A DNA stretch of 62,303 nt from Cryobacterium melibiosiphilum (GTDB lineage Bacteria > Actinomycetota > Actinomycetes > Actinomycetales > Microbacteriaceae), in the NCBI RefSeq assembly GCF_003602235.1, contig NZ_QZVS01000086.1, positions 1 through 62,303 of the forward strand, in the 5' to 3' direction. A model generated the notes under the pieces. That model searched no databases, was not told the origin of the DNA, and worked only from the letters and a program-made list of their open reading frames with translations. Below, one piece after another: positions 8,680 to 17,078 of this stretch; position 1 is the first letter of the stretch, and every line of letters begins with the position of its first letter. Position numbers and translations under genes: made by a program.

Positions 8680-9630
8680 GTGACCCCGCATCCTGAGCGC
8701 CGCATGCTGCTCGACACCGCCGGCCTGTATTTTCGCGCTTTCTACGGCGTTCCCGACACCGTGCGCGCCCCGAACGGCGAGCCGATCAACGCCGTGCGGG
8801 GCCTGCTCGACATGATCGCCCGGCTCGCCGCCGAGTTCGAGCCCACCGAGATCGTCGCCTGCTGGGACGACGACTGGCGCCCGCAGTGGCGCGTCGACCT
8901 GATTCCCACCTACAAGACCCACCGGGTCGCGGCCCCGGCGCCGACGGATGCCGGCCCCGACATCGAAGACGTTCCCGACTTCCTGAGTCCCCAGATCCCG
9001 ATCATTCGCGCGGTGCTGGGCGGCCTCGTCATCCCCGTCGTCGGTGCCGCCCGGCACGAGGCCGACGACGTGATGGGTACCCTGGCCAGCCGCGCCGACA
9101 TCCCCGTCGACGTCGTCACCGGCGACCGCGACCTGTTCCAGCTCGTCGACGACGCCCGCAGCGTGCGCGTGATCTACACCGGCCGCGGCATGAGCCACCT
9201 CGAGATTCTCACGGATGCCGCCCTCACCGCCAAGACCGGCGTCACCCCCGCGCAGTACGCGGACTTCGCCGCCCTGCGCGGTGACGCCTCCGACGGCCTG
9301 CCCGGGGTCGCCGGGGTCGGCGAGAAGACCGCCGCGACCCTGCTCGCCCAGTACGGGGATTTGCCCGGTATCGTCGCGGCCGCGGCCGACCCGGCCAGCC
9401 CGCTCGGGGCATCCGCTCGCACGAAGATTCTGGCCGCCGCCGACTACCTGCTGGTCGCCCCGACCGTGGTCAACGTGGTGCGCGACCTCGACCTGCCCGA
9501 CGTCGACGCCCGCATCCGCGCCGAAACGCCGGACCGGGCCGCCGCGCTCGACGCGCTCGCGGCCGAGTGGGGCCTCGCCGGTTCGATGACCCGCGCCCGA
9601 GCCGCCCTCGCCGCCCGAGCCCGCCCGTAG
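8680..9630 (+). CDS. 5'-3' exonuclease (DNA polymerase I N-terminal/FEN-like)
   Basis: 316-residue stand-alone nuclease of the Pol I 5'-nuclease family. Metal-ligand acidic motifs are visible: LLDTAGL at the N-terminus, CWDDDWRPQWR, EADDVMGTLA and VTGDRDLFQLVDD. A helix-hairpin-helix follows (DGLPGVAGVGEKTAATLL). It would remove flaps or RNA primers during replication and repair. There is no polymerase domain, unlike polA. GTG 8680 is chosen because CACACT (8667-8672) lies 7 nt upstream, as for the leaderless promoters elsewhere in this window; ATG 8704 is the alternative. Confidence 0.88.
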   Translation: MTPHPERRMLLDTAGLYFRAFYGVPDTVRAPNGEPINAVRGLLDMIARLAAEFEPTEIVACWDDDWRPQWRVDLIPTYKTHRVAAPAPTDAGPDIEDVPDFLSPQIPIIRAVLGGLVIPVVGAARHEADDVMGTLASRADIPVDVVTGDRDLFQLVDDARSVRVIYTGRGMSHLEILTDAALTAKTGVTPAQYADFAALRGDASDGLPGVAGVGEKTAATLLAQYGDLPGIVAAAADPASPLGASARTKILAAADYLLVAPTVVNVVRDLDLPDVDARIRAETPDRAAALDALAAEWGLAGSMTRARAALAARARP

Positions 9631-9650
9631 TCGCTTGAACCCGGGCCCGA

Positions 9651-9680
9651 GGTCGGCTCACCCGGTCGATACGCGGGCGT
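9651..9680. repeat. Partial copy of the GAGGTCGGCT...CGATACGCGGGCG intergenic repeat
   Basis: GAGGTCGGCTCACCCGGTCG followed by ATACGCGGGCG matches part of the element at 17995-18055 read on the opposite strand. It lies between the convergent exonuclease and siderophore ATPase genes. Confidence 0.5.
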
Positions 9681-9692
9681 ACTTCGGCAGCC

Positions 9693-10502
9693 TCAGGCGC
9701 CCGCCCGCACGTGGTGTCGCCCGCTCGGCAGCACGAGCGGTTTGCCCGTCAGCGGATCCCCGATGACCCGGCTGTCGAGCCCGAACACCTCTTTCACCAG
9801 CACTTCGGTGATGACCTCTTCGGGGCTGCCGATCGCGTGTACCCGGCCGTTCAACACGGCGACGAGCTCGTCGGCGTAGCGGGCGGCGAGGTTGAGGTCG
9901 TGCAGCACCATCACGATCGTCGTGCCACGGTCCCGGTTGAGGTCGGTGAGCAGGTCGAGCACCTCGATCTGGTGGGCAACGTCGAGAAAGGTGGTCGGCT
10001 CGTCGAGCAGCAGAATATCGGTCTCCTGCGCGAGGGCCATCGCGATCCAGACGCGCTGCTGCTGCCCGCCCGACAGCTCGTCGACCGAGCGGTCGGCGAG
10101 GTCGGTGATCCCGGTCACGGCGAGGGCCTCCGCGACCGCTTCGTAGTCCTGCGGGCTCCAGCGGGCGAGCATGCGCTGGTGCGGGTGTCGTCCGCGTCCC
10201 ACGAGATCGCTGACCGCGATGCCCTCCGGCGCCACCGGCCGCTGCGGCAGCAGCCCCAGCGTGCGGGCGATCTGCCTGGACGGCTGGTGCTGCAGCGAGG
10301 TGCCGTCGAGCATCACGCGGCCGGCCTTGGGCGGCAGCAGCCGGGCGAGGGCGCGCAGCAGTGTCGACTTGCCGCATCCATTCGCCCCGACAATCACGGT
10401 GATTCTGCCGGGCGCGAGGGCCAGGTCGAGCTGTTCGACCACGGTGCGGTCGCCGTAGGCGAGCGTGACCCCTTCGGCGGCGAGCTGGTGGGCGTGGGTC
10501 AC
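9693..10502 (-). CDS. Siderophore/iron ABC importer ATP-binding protein (FepC-like)
   Basis: 269 residues. Walker A GANGCGKST, signature LSGGQQQR, Walker B ILLLDEPTTFLD and the H-loop VLHDLNLA fit FecE/FepC-type ATPases that power BtuCD-like siderophore uptake. GTG 10502 overlaps the stop of the upstream permease by 4 bp (GTGA), indicating translational coupling. It is the last gene of a four-gene operon headed by the binding protein. The exact siderophore is unknown. Confidence 0.93.
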   Translation of the reverse strand: MTHAHQLAAEGVTLAYGDRTVVEQLDLALAPGRITVIVGANGCGKSTLLRALARLLPPKAGRVMLDGTSLQHQPSRQIARTLGLLPQRPVAPEGIAVSDLVGRGRHPHQRMLARWSPQDYEAVAEALAVTGITDLADRSVDELSGGQQQRVWIAMALAQETDILLLDEPTTFLDVAHQIEVLDLLTDLNRDRGTTIVMVLHDLNLAARYADELVAVLNGRVHAIGSPEEVITEVLVKEVFGLDSRVIGDPLTGKPLVLPSGRHHVRAGA

Positions 10503-11569
10503 AGGGAGCCTCCCGAGCGGTTCGATCGAACGAGCAGATACACGAGATAGGGGGCTCCGAGCACTCCGGTGATCACGCCGACCGGGTAGCGGTTGTCGAA
10601 GGCGAACTGGCCCACGAGGTCGGCGCAGAGCACGAGCAGCGCGCCGATGAGTCCGGCCGGCAGGGTGACGGATGCCCCGGGACCGACGATCCGAGCGGCA
10701 ATCGGACCGGCCATGAAGGCGACGAAGGCGATCGGTCCGCTCGCGGCGGTGGCCACGGCGAGCAGCGCGACCGCGCCGACGATGAGCACGATGCGGGTGC
10801 GTTGCACGGGCACGCCGAGGGCCGCGGCCGAATCGTCGCCGAGGCGCAGCACACCGAGGTGACGTTCGTTGAGCAGCAGAACCGGAATCAGCACCGTGCA
10901 GACGAGGACGACCGGCACCACGCTGCGCCAGGTGGCGCCGTTCAGGCTGCCGGTGAGCCACTGCATCGCCATCTGCAGGTCCCACGACACCGCACGGGAG
11001 AGTACGTAGGACACCAGGCTGTCGAGCATTGCCGCCACGCCGATGCCGATCAAGATGAGTCGCGTGCCCGCGAAGCCGCGTCGGTTGGCGAGCAGGTAGA
11101 TCGTGGCAGCGGCCAGCAGCGCGCCGCCGAGGGCGAGCAGAGAGACGACGGTCTCGGTGAATGAGAAGATCACCAGGCCGATCACCGCGGCGGCGCTGGC
11201 CCCCGAGCTGATGCCGATGATGTCGGGCGAGGCGAGCGGATTGCGCAGCATGGTCTGGAACGTGACGCCGGCGATGCCGAAGCAGAGTCCGCTGACCAGG
11301 CCGAGCGACGCGCGCGGCAGGCGTAGCTCGCCGACCGTAAAGGATGCCCCGGGAACCGTGTCGCCGAAGATGACCCTGACCACCGTGTCGAGGCCGTAGA
11401 AGGTGTTGCCGACCATGAGGGTGACCAGGAAGACGGCGATGACCGCGGATGCGAGCCCCGCGGTCAGCAGGGCTCGGCGCCGCATCCGCGCCCGGCGCCC
11501 GGCGATCAGGGTCGCGGTGCCCGCGGTCGTGGCGCGCAGGGTGGTGGCGTGCTCGGTCTGAGTGTTCAC
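10499..11569 (-). CDS. Siderophore ABC importer permease, FecCD family (second permease)
   Basis: 356 residues with about 10 membrane helices. FecCD hallmarks are present: GELRLPRASLGLVSGLCFGIAGVTFQTMLRNPLASPDIIG-type N-terminal region (residues about 81-119) and SGPIAFVAFMAGPIAARI later. It pairs with the upstream permease in a BtuC-like heterodimer. The GTG start overlaps the preceding stop as GTGA and its own stop overlaps the ATPase start the same way. Confidence 0.93.
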   Translation of the reverse strand: MNTQTEHATTLRATTAGTATLIAGRRARMRRRALLTAGLASAVIAVFLVTLMVGNTFYGLDTVVRVIFGDTVPGASFTVGELRLPRASLGLVSGLCFGIAGVTFQTMLRNPLASPDIIGISSGASAAAVIGLVIFSFTETVVSLLALGGALLAAATIYLLANRRGFAGTRLILIGIGVAAMLDSLVSYVLSRAVSWDLQMAMQWLTGSLNGATWRSVVPVVLVCTVLIPVLLLNERHLGVLRLGDDSAAALGVPVQRTRIVLIVGAVALLAVATAASGPIAFVAFMAGPIAARIVGPGASVTLPAGLIGALLVLCADLVGQFAFDNRYPVGVITGVLGAPYLVYLLVRSNRSGGSL

Positions 11570-12612
11570 AGCTCACGCACCCTCTGGCGTCGCACGATCC
11601 AGATGAAGAAGGGCGCGCCGATGAAGGCCGTGATGATGCCGACCTCGATCTCGGACGGACGGGCGATGACGCGGCCCACGACATCCGCTGCCACCAGCAG
11701 GGCTGCGCCGACGACGGCCGAGAAGGGCAGCAGCCAGCGCAGGTCGGTGCCGACCAGCAGCCGGCAGAGGTGCGGAACGACGAGGCCGACGAAGCCGATC
11801 GGGCCGGCGATCGCGGTGGCGGCGCCGCAGAGCAGCACGGCGCCCGCCGCGGAGACCAGACGGGTGCGCAGCACGTTTTCGCCGAGGCCGGCAGCGAGGT
11901 CGTCGCCGAGGCCGAGCATGTTCATGCCGCGCGCGGCGAGCAGGCACACCAGAGCGCCGACGAGCAGAAATGGCAGGATCAGGCCGATCCGTTCCCAGGT
12001 TGCGCCGCCGACACCGCCGATCTGCCAGAACCGAAAGACGGTCAGCGCGTCAACGCGGGGGAGCAGGATCGCGCTGACGAGCGAGCTGAAGGTGGCCGAG
12101 ATCGCGGCCCCGGCGAGGGCGAGTTTGAGCGGGGTCGCGCCGTCTCGGCCGAGGGAGCCGACGAAGTAGACGACCGCCGCGGCGACCGCCGCGCCGCCGA
12201 TGGCGACCCAGATGTACCAGTAGGGGTCCGACATGCCGAAGAAAACGATGCCCGTCACGACGAAAAGGGCCGCTCCGCTCGAGACGCCGAGGATTCCCGG
12301 GTCGGCGAGCGGATTTCGCGTGACCGCCTGCATCGTGGTGCCGGAGACCGCGAGGGCCGCGCCGATCAGCATCGCGAGCACGGTGCGCGGAACACGTTTC
12401 ACGACCGCGGCTTCGGCGATGCCGGCGGGGTCGCCGCTGAGCGCGCCGACGATCTCGGAGATCGACACGGCGCGGGCTCCGAACGAGATCGACAGGACGA
12501 ACAACAGCGCGAGCACGACGAGGGCAGCGGCCAGCCAGAGCAGGCGCACCGTCGCCGAACGTCGCAGTCGGGCGACGTTCGGCGACGGCATGATCGTCAG
12601 TGAACGGCTCAA
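11566..12612 (-). CDS. Siderophore ABC importer permease, FecCD family (first permease)
   Basis: About 348 residues and 9-10 helices. It shows VKRVPRTVLAMLIGAALAVSG, then TTMQAVTRNPLADPGILG, and IAGPIGFVGLVVPHLCRL, the classic FecCD signatures. The TTG at 12612 overlaps the binding-protein stop as TTGA, matching the GTGA couplings in the rest of the operon; ATG 12591 is the alternative start seven codons later. Neither has a clear Shine-Dalgarno, consistent with coupling. Confidence 0.9.
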   Translation of the reverse strand: MSRSLTIMPSPNVARLRRSATVRLLWLAAALVVLALLFVLSISFGARAVSISEIVGALSGDPAGIAEAAVVKRVPRTVLAMLIGAALAVSGTTMQAVTRNPLADPGILGVSSGAALFVVTGIVFFGMSDPYWYIWVAIGGAAVAAAVVYFVGSLGRDGATPLKLALAGAAISATFSSLVSAILLPRVDALTVFRFWQIGGVGGATWERIGLILPFLLVGALVCLLAARGMNMLGLGDDLAAGLGENVLRTRLVSAAGAVLLCGAATAIAGPIGFVGLVVPHLCRLLVGTDLRWLLPFSAVVGAALLVAADVVGRVIARPSEIEVGIITAFIGAPFFIWIVRRQRVREL

Positions 12613-13634
12613 CCGGCCGTCTGGAACGGCGCGGCCAGCAGGCCGAAGTACTCGTCGGCGCCCCATCCGATGGACAGCGGCGATGGGTTGGCGGAGGCCG
12701 CGAGCGGCGTCGCATCCTGCAGGATCACGATGGAGCCGTTCGCGATGGCAGGGATCTGCGACAGCAGCGGGTCGGCCTGCAGCTGGGCGATGATCGCGCC
12801 GTCGGAGTCGCCGTAGGTGACGAAGACGTCGACGTCGGCGAACCGGTCGGCTTCCTCCGAGCTGACCGAGACGTAGAACTCATCGGTGGCGGCGGACTCG
12901 TCTTCGACGATCGACGGCATCGGCAGGCCGTGGTCGGCGAGGAAGCCGGGACGAGTGTCGTGGCTCGTGTAGAAGCCGATCTGACTCAGGTCGGTGGGGT
13001 CCATGTAGGAGAACAGCACCTTCTTGCCGTCGAGTTCGGGGTTCTGCTCGAGTGCGGCATCGATCTCGGTCTCGAGGTCGGCGACCAGCTGCACACCCTC
13101 GTTCTCGAGGCCGATCGCCTTCGAGTTCATCAGGATCATGTCTTCGAGGGTCGTTCCCCACGCCACGTCGGGATAGGCGACGACCGGCGCGATCTTCGAG
13201 AGGGTGTCGTATTCTTCCTGGGTCAGGCCGGAGTAGGACGCGAGGATGACATCGGGCGCGGTGTCGGCGACGGCCTCGAAGTCGATACCGTCGGTCTCGT
13301 CGAAGAGCACCGGGGTCTCGGCGTCGAGGTCGGCGAGCGTGTCCTCGACCCAGGGCAGCACGCCGTTGTCGTTGTCGTCGCCCCAGGTGACCTTGCTCAT
13401 ACCCACGGGCACGATGCCGAGCGCGAGGGGAACCTCGTGGTTCGACCAGGCGACGGAGGCGACGCGTTCGGGCTGCGCCTCGATCGTCGTGGTGCCGAAG
13501 ACGTGCTCGATCGTCACGGGGAACGCGCCGTCGCTGGCGACGGTTTCTGAGTCGTCGGCGGCCGGTGAACACGCGGTGAGGGAGAGGGCGACTGCGGCAA
13601 CGGCGATAACACCGAGGGTGCGTAGGGGCTTCAA
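12609..13634 (-). CDS. Siderophore-binding lipoprotein (FepB-like), first gene of the iron uptake operon
   Basis: 341-residue extracytoplasmic receptor. A lipobox LTAC places the lipidated cysteine at residue 22. The mature protein has the periplasmic-binding fold of the helical-backbone class: PERVASVAWSNHEVPLALGI near the N-terminus and DPLLSQIPAIANGSIVIL near the C-terminus. It captures ferric siderophore and delivers it to the downstream FecCD permeases. The TTG start at 13634 is preceded by AAAAGG with suitable spacing. An IdeR/DtxR box lies 26-44 bp upstream. Confidence 0.93.
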   Translation of the reverse strand: MKPLRTLGVIAVAAVALSLTACSPAADDSETVASDGAFPVTIEHVFGTTTIEAQPERVASVAWSNHEVPLALGIVPVGMSKVTWGDDNDNGVLPWVEDTLADLDAETPVLFDETDGIDFEAVADTAPDVILASYSGLTQEEYDTLSKIAPVVAYPDVAWGTTLEDMILMNSKAIGLENEGVQLVADLETEIDAALEQNPELDGKKVLFSYMDPTDLSQIGFYTSHDTRPGFLADHGLPMPSIVEDESAATDEFYVSVSSEEADRFADVDVFVTYGDSDGAIIAQLQADPLLSQIPAIANGSIVILQDATPLAASANPSPLSIGWGADEYFGLLAAPFQTAG

Positions 13635-13659
13635 GCTGGTCCTTTTGTCGAGTGCTTAG

Positions 13660-13678
13660 TTATGTAAGGCTAACCTAA
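13660..13678 (-). promoter_or_regulatory. IdeR/DtxR iron box
   Basis: TTAGGTTAGCCTTACATAA on the minus strand matches the 19-bp IdeR/DtxR consensus at 16 of 19 positions by eye. Position directly upstream of the siderophore-binding protein gene predicts repression by the iron-loaded regulator and induction when iron is scarce. Confidence 0.85.
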
Positions 13679-13783
13679 CACTCTGAGCCAGAAGCGGATG
13701 CCATCAGTGCCGAGCCGGGAGCCCGCACGAACTCGGTCGGCGCGGCTATGCCCCAGGCCTGCGGTCGCACGGTGCCGAACCGT

Positions 13784-14215
13784 TCACGCGTCGAGAGCCT
13801 TCTTCAGCCTCAGCAGGTGGTCGCCGTCTTCCTTCTTCAATACCGCGGTCACGACCGGCAGCATCAGCCGTTTCGCTCCACTGGTGGTGACCGTGCAGAC
13901 CAGGTCGACGCGTGTCCCGGTGGCTTCGGCGCGAAATGCGTAGTCGTAGACGGTGTCGAATCCCTCGGTCACATTCTTCACCGCGTACCGCCGATGCGGT
14001 TCGTAGCCGACGACCTCGAGCTCGGCGCGCTCCTCCTTGCCCCGCATCAGGCGGGTTTCTCGGTAGCGCGTGCCCACACGCAGGGGCCCCTCCGTGAGAG
14101 CGACCATGCTCTGCACGGATTCCATGACCTTCGGCGCGTTGTTCGGGTTGGTGATGAAGTCGAACACCTCGTTCGGCGCTCGAGCAATCCATTCACTCGT
14201 GCTGAATCCGGCCAT
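13784..14215 (-). CDS. SRPBCC-family (START-like) protein
   Basis: 143 residues with the polyketide cyclase/START-like pattern: STSEWIARAPNEVFDFITNP at the N-terminus, a central VGTRYRETR strand, and a long C-terminal helix EDGDHLLRLKKALDA. This fold makes a hydrophobic ligand pocket; the ligand is not predictable. The ATG at 14215 has GGGAG 5 nt upstream (GGGGAGCAATC). It sits beside a decayed patch. Confidence 0.8.
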   Translation of the reverse strand: MAGFSTSEWIARAPNEVFDFITNPNNAPKVMESVQSMVALTEGPLRVGTRYRETRLMRGKEERAELEVVGYEPHRRYAVKNVTEGFDTVYDYAFRAEATGTRVDLVCTVTTSGAKRLMLPVVTAVLKKEDGDHLLRLKKALDA

Positions 14216-14330
14216 GATTGCTCCCCTGTGTGGAAAACGGATGCTGCGCGGCGGCATCCGCTTCATTCTTATGGATATTTGTGCGATGTCAACGACGGAC
14301 ACCGTAGGTCAAGCTTCAGTCGCCCGCCGG

Positions 14331-14450
14331 CTACAGCGCCACGATCTGCACCATATGGGCGACCAACTCGAAGTCCTTCACGTTGTGTGTTGCCAGCCCG
14401 ACCCCGAGCGAATAGGCGTGCCCGGCGATCATGATGTCCTTGTACCGGAT
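14331..14450 (-). pseudogene. C-terminal remnant of a VapC-type PIN-domain toxin
   Basis: About 39 codons remain, ending at a TAG: the translation contains YKDIMIAGHAYSLGVGLATH then NVKDFELV, which matches the last third of VapC ribonucleases, including the Asp of the DxxIA motif and the THN stretch. An in-frame stop lies just upstream and no antitoxin gene is present, so it is a relic of a toxin-antitoxin module. Confidence 0.65.
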
Positions 14451-14664
14451 CTATGCGCTTCTGGGCCTGGTCAAGGGCGAATAAGTCTCCCTCGAAGACG
14501 TCCACGATGCATGGTCCGTGTGGATGTCAGACATCAATCCGCAGCACCCGGCGCTCGTCCCGTTCGGCACCCTCGACGAGGAACAGCGGGAGCAGGATCG
14601 CCCTTACCGTGATGCCATCGCGCGCGCGGTCCAGAGCTCGATTCCAGCCGTGGCGCAACGTTAG
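14446..14664 (+). pseudogene. Broken gene, phage/plasmid-type small protein with in-frame TAA
   Basis: The plus frame reads IYALLGLVKGE, then TAA at 14482-14484, then VSLEDVHDAWSVWMSDINPQ and onward to PFGTLDEEQREQDRPYRDAI before TAG at 14662. The sequence is protein-like on both sides of the stop. The tail looks like small accessory proteins of mobile elements (RyR/DUF7701-like), by recollection only. It abuts the VapC relic, with no intact start. Confidence 0.5.
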
Positions 14665-15090
14665 TGGACCGCGCGCTTTTCAGATGACACGAGCCGGTTT
14701 GGAACGAATTGGCCTCGATCGGGAGCGGATAACGCCGCACCTTAAGCGCGGCATCTCAGTCGTCGAGGTCCCTAATCTCTTCGCCCGCGAGTGCCGGCTC
14801 CGAACCGGGGTCGCTGCTGGCAGGGCTCTTCGGTGTGCGGGCCTCCACTCACGGCTTCTCTACAGCGGACCGTACCAGGGATGACTGACATCGCGCAGAG
14901 CGTTGTGTAGACCTCAGCCCCGAACATCCGTTGCCGTGCAGGTGCGCGCTCCATGACCGCGCCCCAAACGGGCGCACGCTACGGCCGCTACCGTAGCGGG
15001 CACCCATATCGGCCGCGGTCGCGCGCCCGACCCGACCGCGGCATCCGCTCACCGAGACGGCCCGCAGCCATTCCTGTCAGCCCTCCCGGA
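14665..15090. other. Non-coding or decayed stretch, nothing recognised
   Basis: No convincing gene on either strand. A short inverted repeat GCTACGGCCGCTACCGTAGC lies near 14979-14998. Base composition is more mixed than in flanking genes, consistent with a decayed insertion. Confidence 0.4.
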
Positions 15091-15102
15091 TAGGCTGGAG
15101 CC

Positions 15103-17067
15103 ATGACTGACTCGGTGAGCGCATCCGGCATTAACCAAGACGAGCTCGACCCGGAGGTACGCCCGCAAGACGACCTCTTTCGGCACGTGAACGGCAAGTG
15201 GATCGCCCGCACCGAGATCCCGGCCGACAAAGCCCGCTGGGGCTCCTTCACGCTTCTCGCCGAAGAATCCGAGAAGGCCGTGCGCGACATCATCCTCGAG
15301 TCGCAGGCCGCCGAGCCGGGCACGCAGGAGCGCAAGGTGGGCGACCTCTACGCGAGCTTCCTCGACGAAGAGCGCATCGAAGCCCTCGGCGCCACGCCGC
15401 TGGCCGCCGACCTCGCCACGGTCGACACCATCACCAGCATCCCCGAACTGCTCAGCACCCTCGGCCGCCTCGAGCGCGCCGGGGTCAGCGGCGCCTTCGG
15501 CCTCTTCGTCGACAACGACCCGGGAAACCCCGAACGCTACCTCGTCATGCTGCAGCAGGGCGGCCTCAGCCTGCCCGACGAGTCGTACTACCGCGACGAG
15601 AAATTCGCCGACATTCGCGTCGCCTACCTGGCCTTTCTCGAGCGGATGTTCACCCTCGCCGGCCAGGACGACGCACCCGGGCGCGCACAGCGGGTCTTCG
15701 ACCTCGAGACCGAGCTCGCCACCCACCACTGGGACAAGGTCGCCAGCCGCGACAGCGAGAAGTCGTACAACCTGCGCACCTGGGGGCAGGTATCCGCTCT
15801 CGCAGCCGGCGCCGACCTCGACCTGTGGCTCGACGCGCTCGACGTGCCGGCCGGTTCCTTCGACGAGGTCGTCGTGCGGCAGCCGAGCTTCATCGCGGGA
15901 CTGGCCGAGTCCCTGACCGAGGACGCGCTCGAGTCGTGGACGGACTGGCTGCGCTGGCAGATCATTCGCTCGTCGTCGTCGTACCTGTCGGGCGAATTCG
16001 TAGAGGCCAACTTCGACTTCTACGGCCGCACCCTCAGCGGCACCCCGCAGCTGCGCGAGCGTTGGAAGCGCGGCGTCTCGCTCGTCGAGTCCGCGCTCGG
16101 CGAGGCCGTCGGCCGCATCTACGTGGAACGCCACTTCAAGCCCACCGCGAAGGAGAGCATGGACGTGCTCGTCGGCCACCTCGTCGAGGCCTACCGGCAG
16201 AGCATCCACGAGCTCGACTGGATGACCGAAGAGACCCGCGGCCGCGCCCTCGAGAAGCTGGAGAAGTTCACGCCGAAGATCGGCTACCCGGTGAAATGGC
16301 GCGACTACTCGTCGCTGCCGATCGTCGCCGACGACCTGCTCGCCAACGTGCAGGCCACCAACGACTACGAGTTCCACCGCGAACTCGGCAAGATCGGCAA
16401 GCCGCTCGACCGCGACGAGTGGTTCATGACCCCGCAGACCATCAACGCCTATTACAACCCCGGCTTCAACGAGATCGTGTTTCCCGCCGCGATCCTGCAG
16501 TTTCCGTTCTTCGACGAAGACCGCGACGCCGCCGCCAACTACGGCGCGATCGGCGCGGTCATCGGCCACGAGATCGGCCACGGCTTCGACGATCAGGGCT
16601 CGAAGTACGACGGCGACGGCCGCCTGCTCGACTGGTGGACCGAGGCCGACAAGACCGCGTTCGAAGAGCGCACCAAGGCCCTGATCGAGCAGTACAACGC
16701 GCTCCGCCCGGCGCAGATCCCCGACCACACCGTGAACGGCGCGCTCACGATCGGCGAGAACATCGGCGACCTCGGCGGGCTCTCCATCGCGTGGAAGGCG
16801 TACCTGCTCTCGCTGAACGGCGTGGAGCCGGCGGTCATCGACGGGCTCACCGGCGCCCAGCGATTCTTCTACAGCTGGGCGCAGGCGTGGCAGATGAAGC
16901 TGCGCGACGAGGAAGCCATCCGCCTGATCGCGATCGACCCGCACTCGCCGAACGAGTTCCGCTGCAACCAGATCGTGCGCAACATCGACGCCTTCTACAC
17001 CGCCTTCGGCGTCACCGAAGCGGATGCCCTCTGGCTCGCCCCGGAACAGCGCGTCACCATCTGGTAG
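15103..17067 (+). CDS. M13-family zinc metallopeptidase (neprilysin/PepO-like)
   Basis: 654 residues, typical for bacterial M13 peptidases. Zinc motif HEIGH at 489-493 is followed by GFDDQGSKYDGDG, and the third ligand motif ENIGDLGGL comes later. The NAYYNP and substrate-cleft signatures are also present. It begins DDLFRHVNGKWIARTEIPAD as expected and has no signal peptide, so it probably acts in the cytoplasm on oligopeptides. TAGGCT at 15091-15096 ends 6 nt before the ATG, suggesting a leaderless transcript. Confidence 0.93.
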   Translation: MTDSVSASGINQDELDPEVRPQDDLFRHVNGKWIARTEIPADKARWGSFTLLAEESEKAVRDIILESQAAEPGTQERKVGDLYASFLDEERIEALGATPLAADLATVDTITSIPELLSTLGRLERAGVSGAFGLFVDNDPGNPERYLVMLQQGGLSLPDESYYRDEKFADIRVAYLAFLERMFTLAGQDDAPGRAQRVFDLETELATHHWDKVASRDSEKSYNLRTWGQVSALAAGADLDLWLDALDVPAGSFDEVVVRQPSFIAGLAESLTEDALESWTDWLRWQIIRSSSSYLSGEFVEANFDFYGRTLSGTPQLRERWKRGVSLVESALGEAVGRIYVERHFKPTAKESMDVLVGHLVEAYRQSIHELDWMTEETRGRALEKLEKFTPKIGYPVKWRDYSSLPIVADDLLANVQATNDYEFHRELGKIGKPLDRDEWFMTPQTINAYYNPGFNEIVFPAAILQFPFFDEDRDAAANYGAIGAVIGHEIGHGFDDQGSKYDGDGRLLDWWTEADKTAFEERTKALIEQYNALRPAQIPDHTVNGALTIGENIGDLGGLSIAWKAYLLSLNGVEPAVIDGLTGAQRFFYSWAQAWQMKLRDEEAIRLIAIDPHSPNEFRCNQIVRNIDAFYTAFGVTEADALWLAPEQRVTIW

Positions 17068-17078
17068 CACCGCTCGCT

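Noticed and set aside
15049..17070. Long minus-strand open frame opposite the M13 peptidase gene
   Set aside because: Antisense shadow in GC-rich DNA; the plus frame carries the HEIGH motif and family-length homology.
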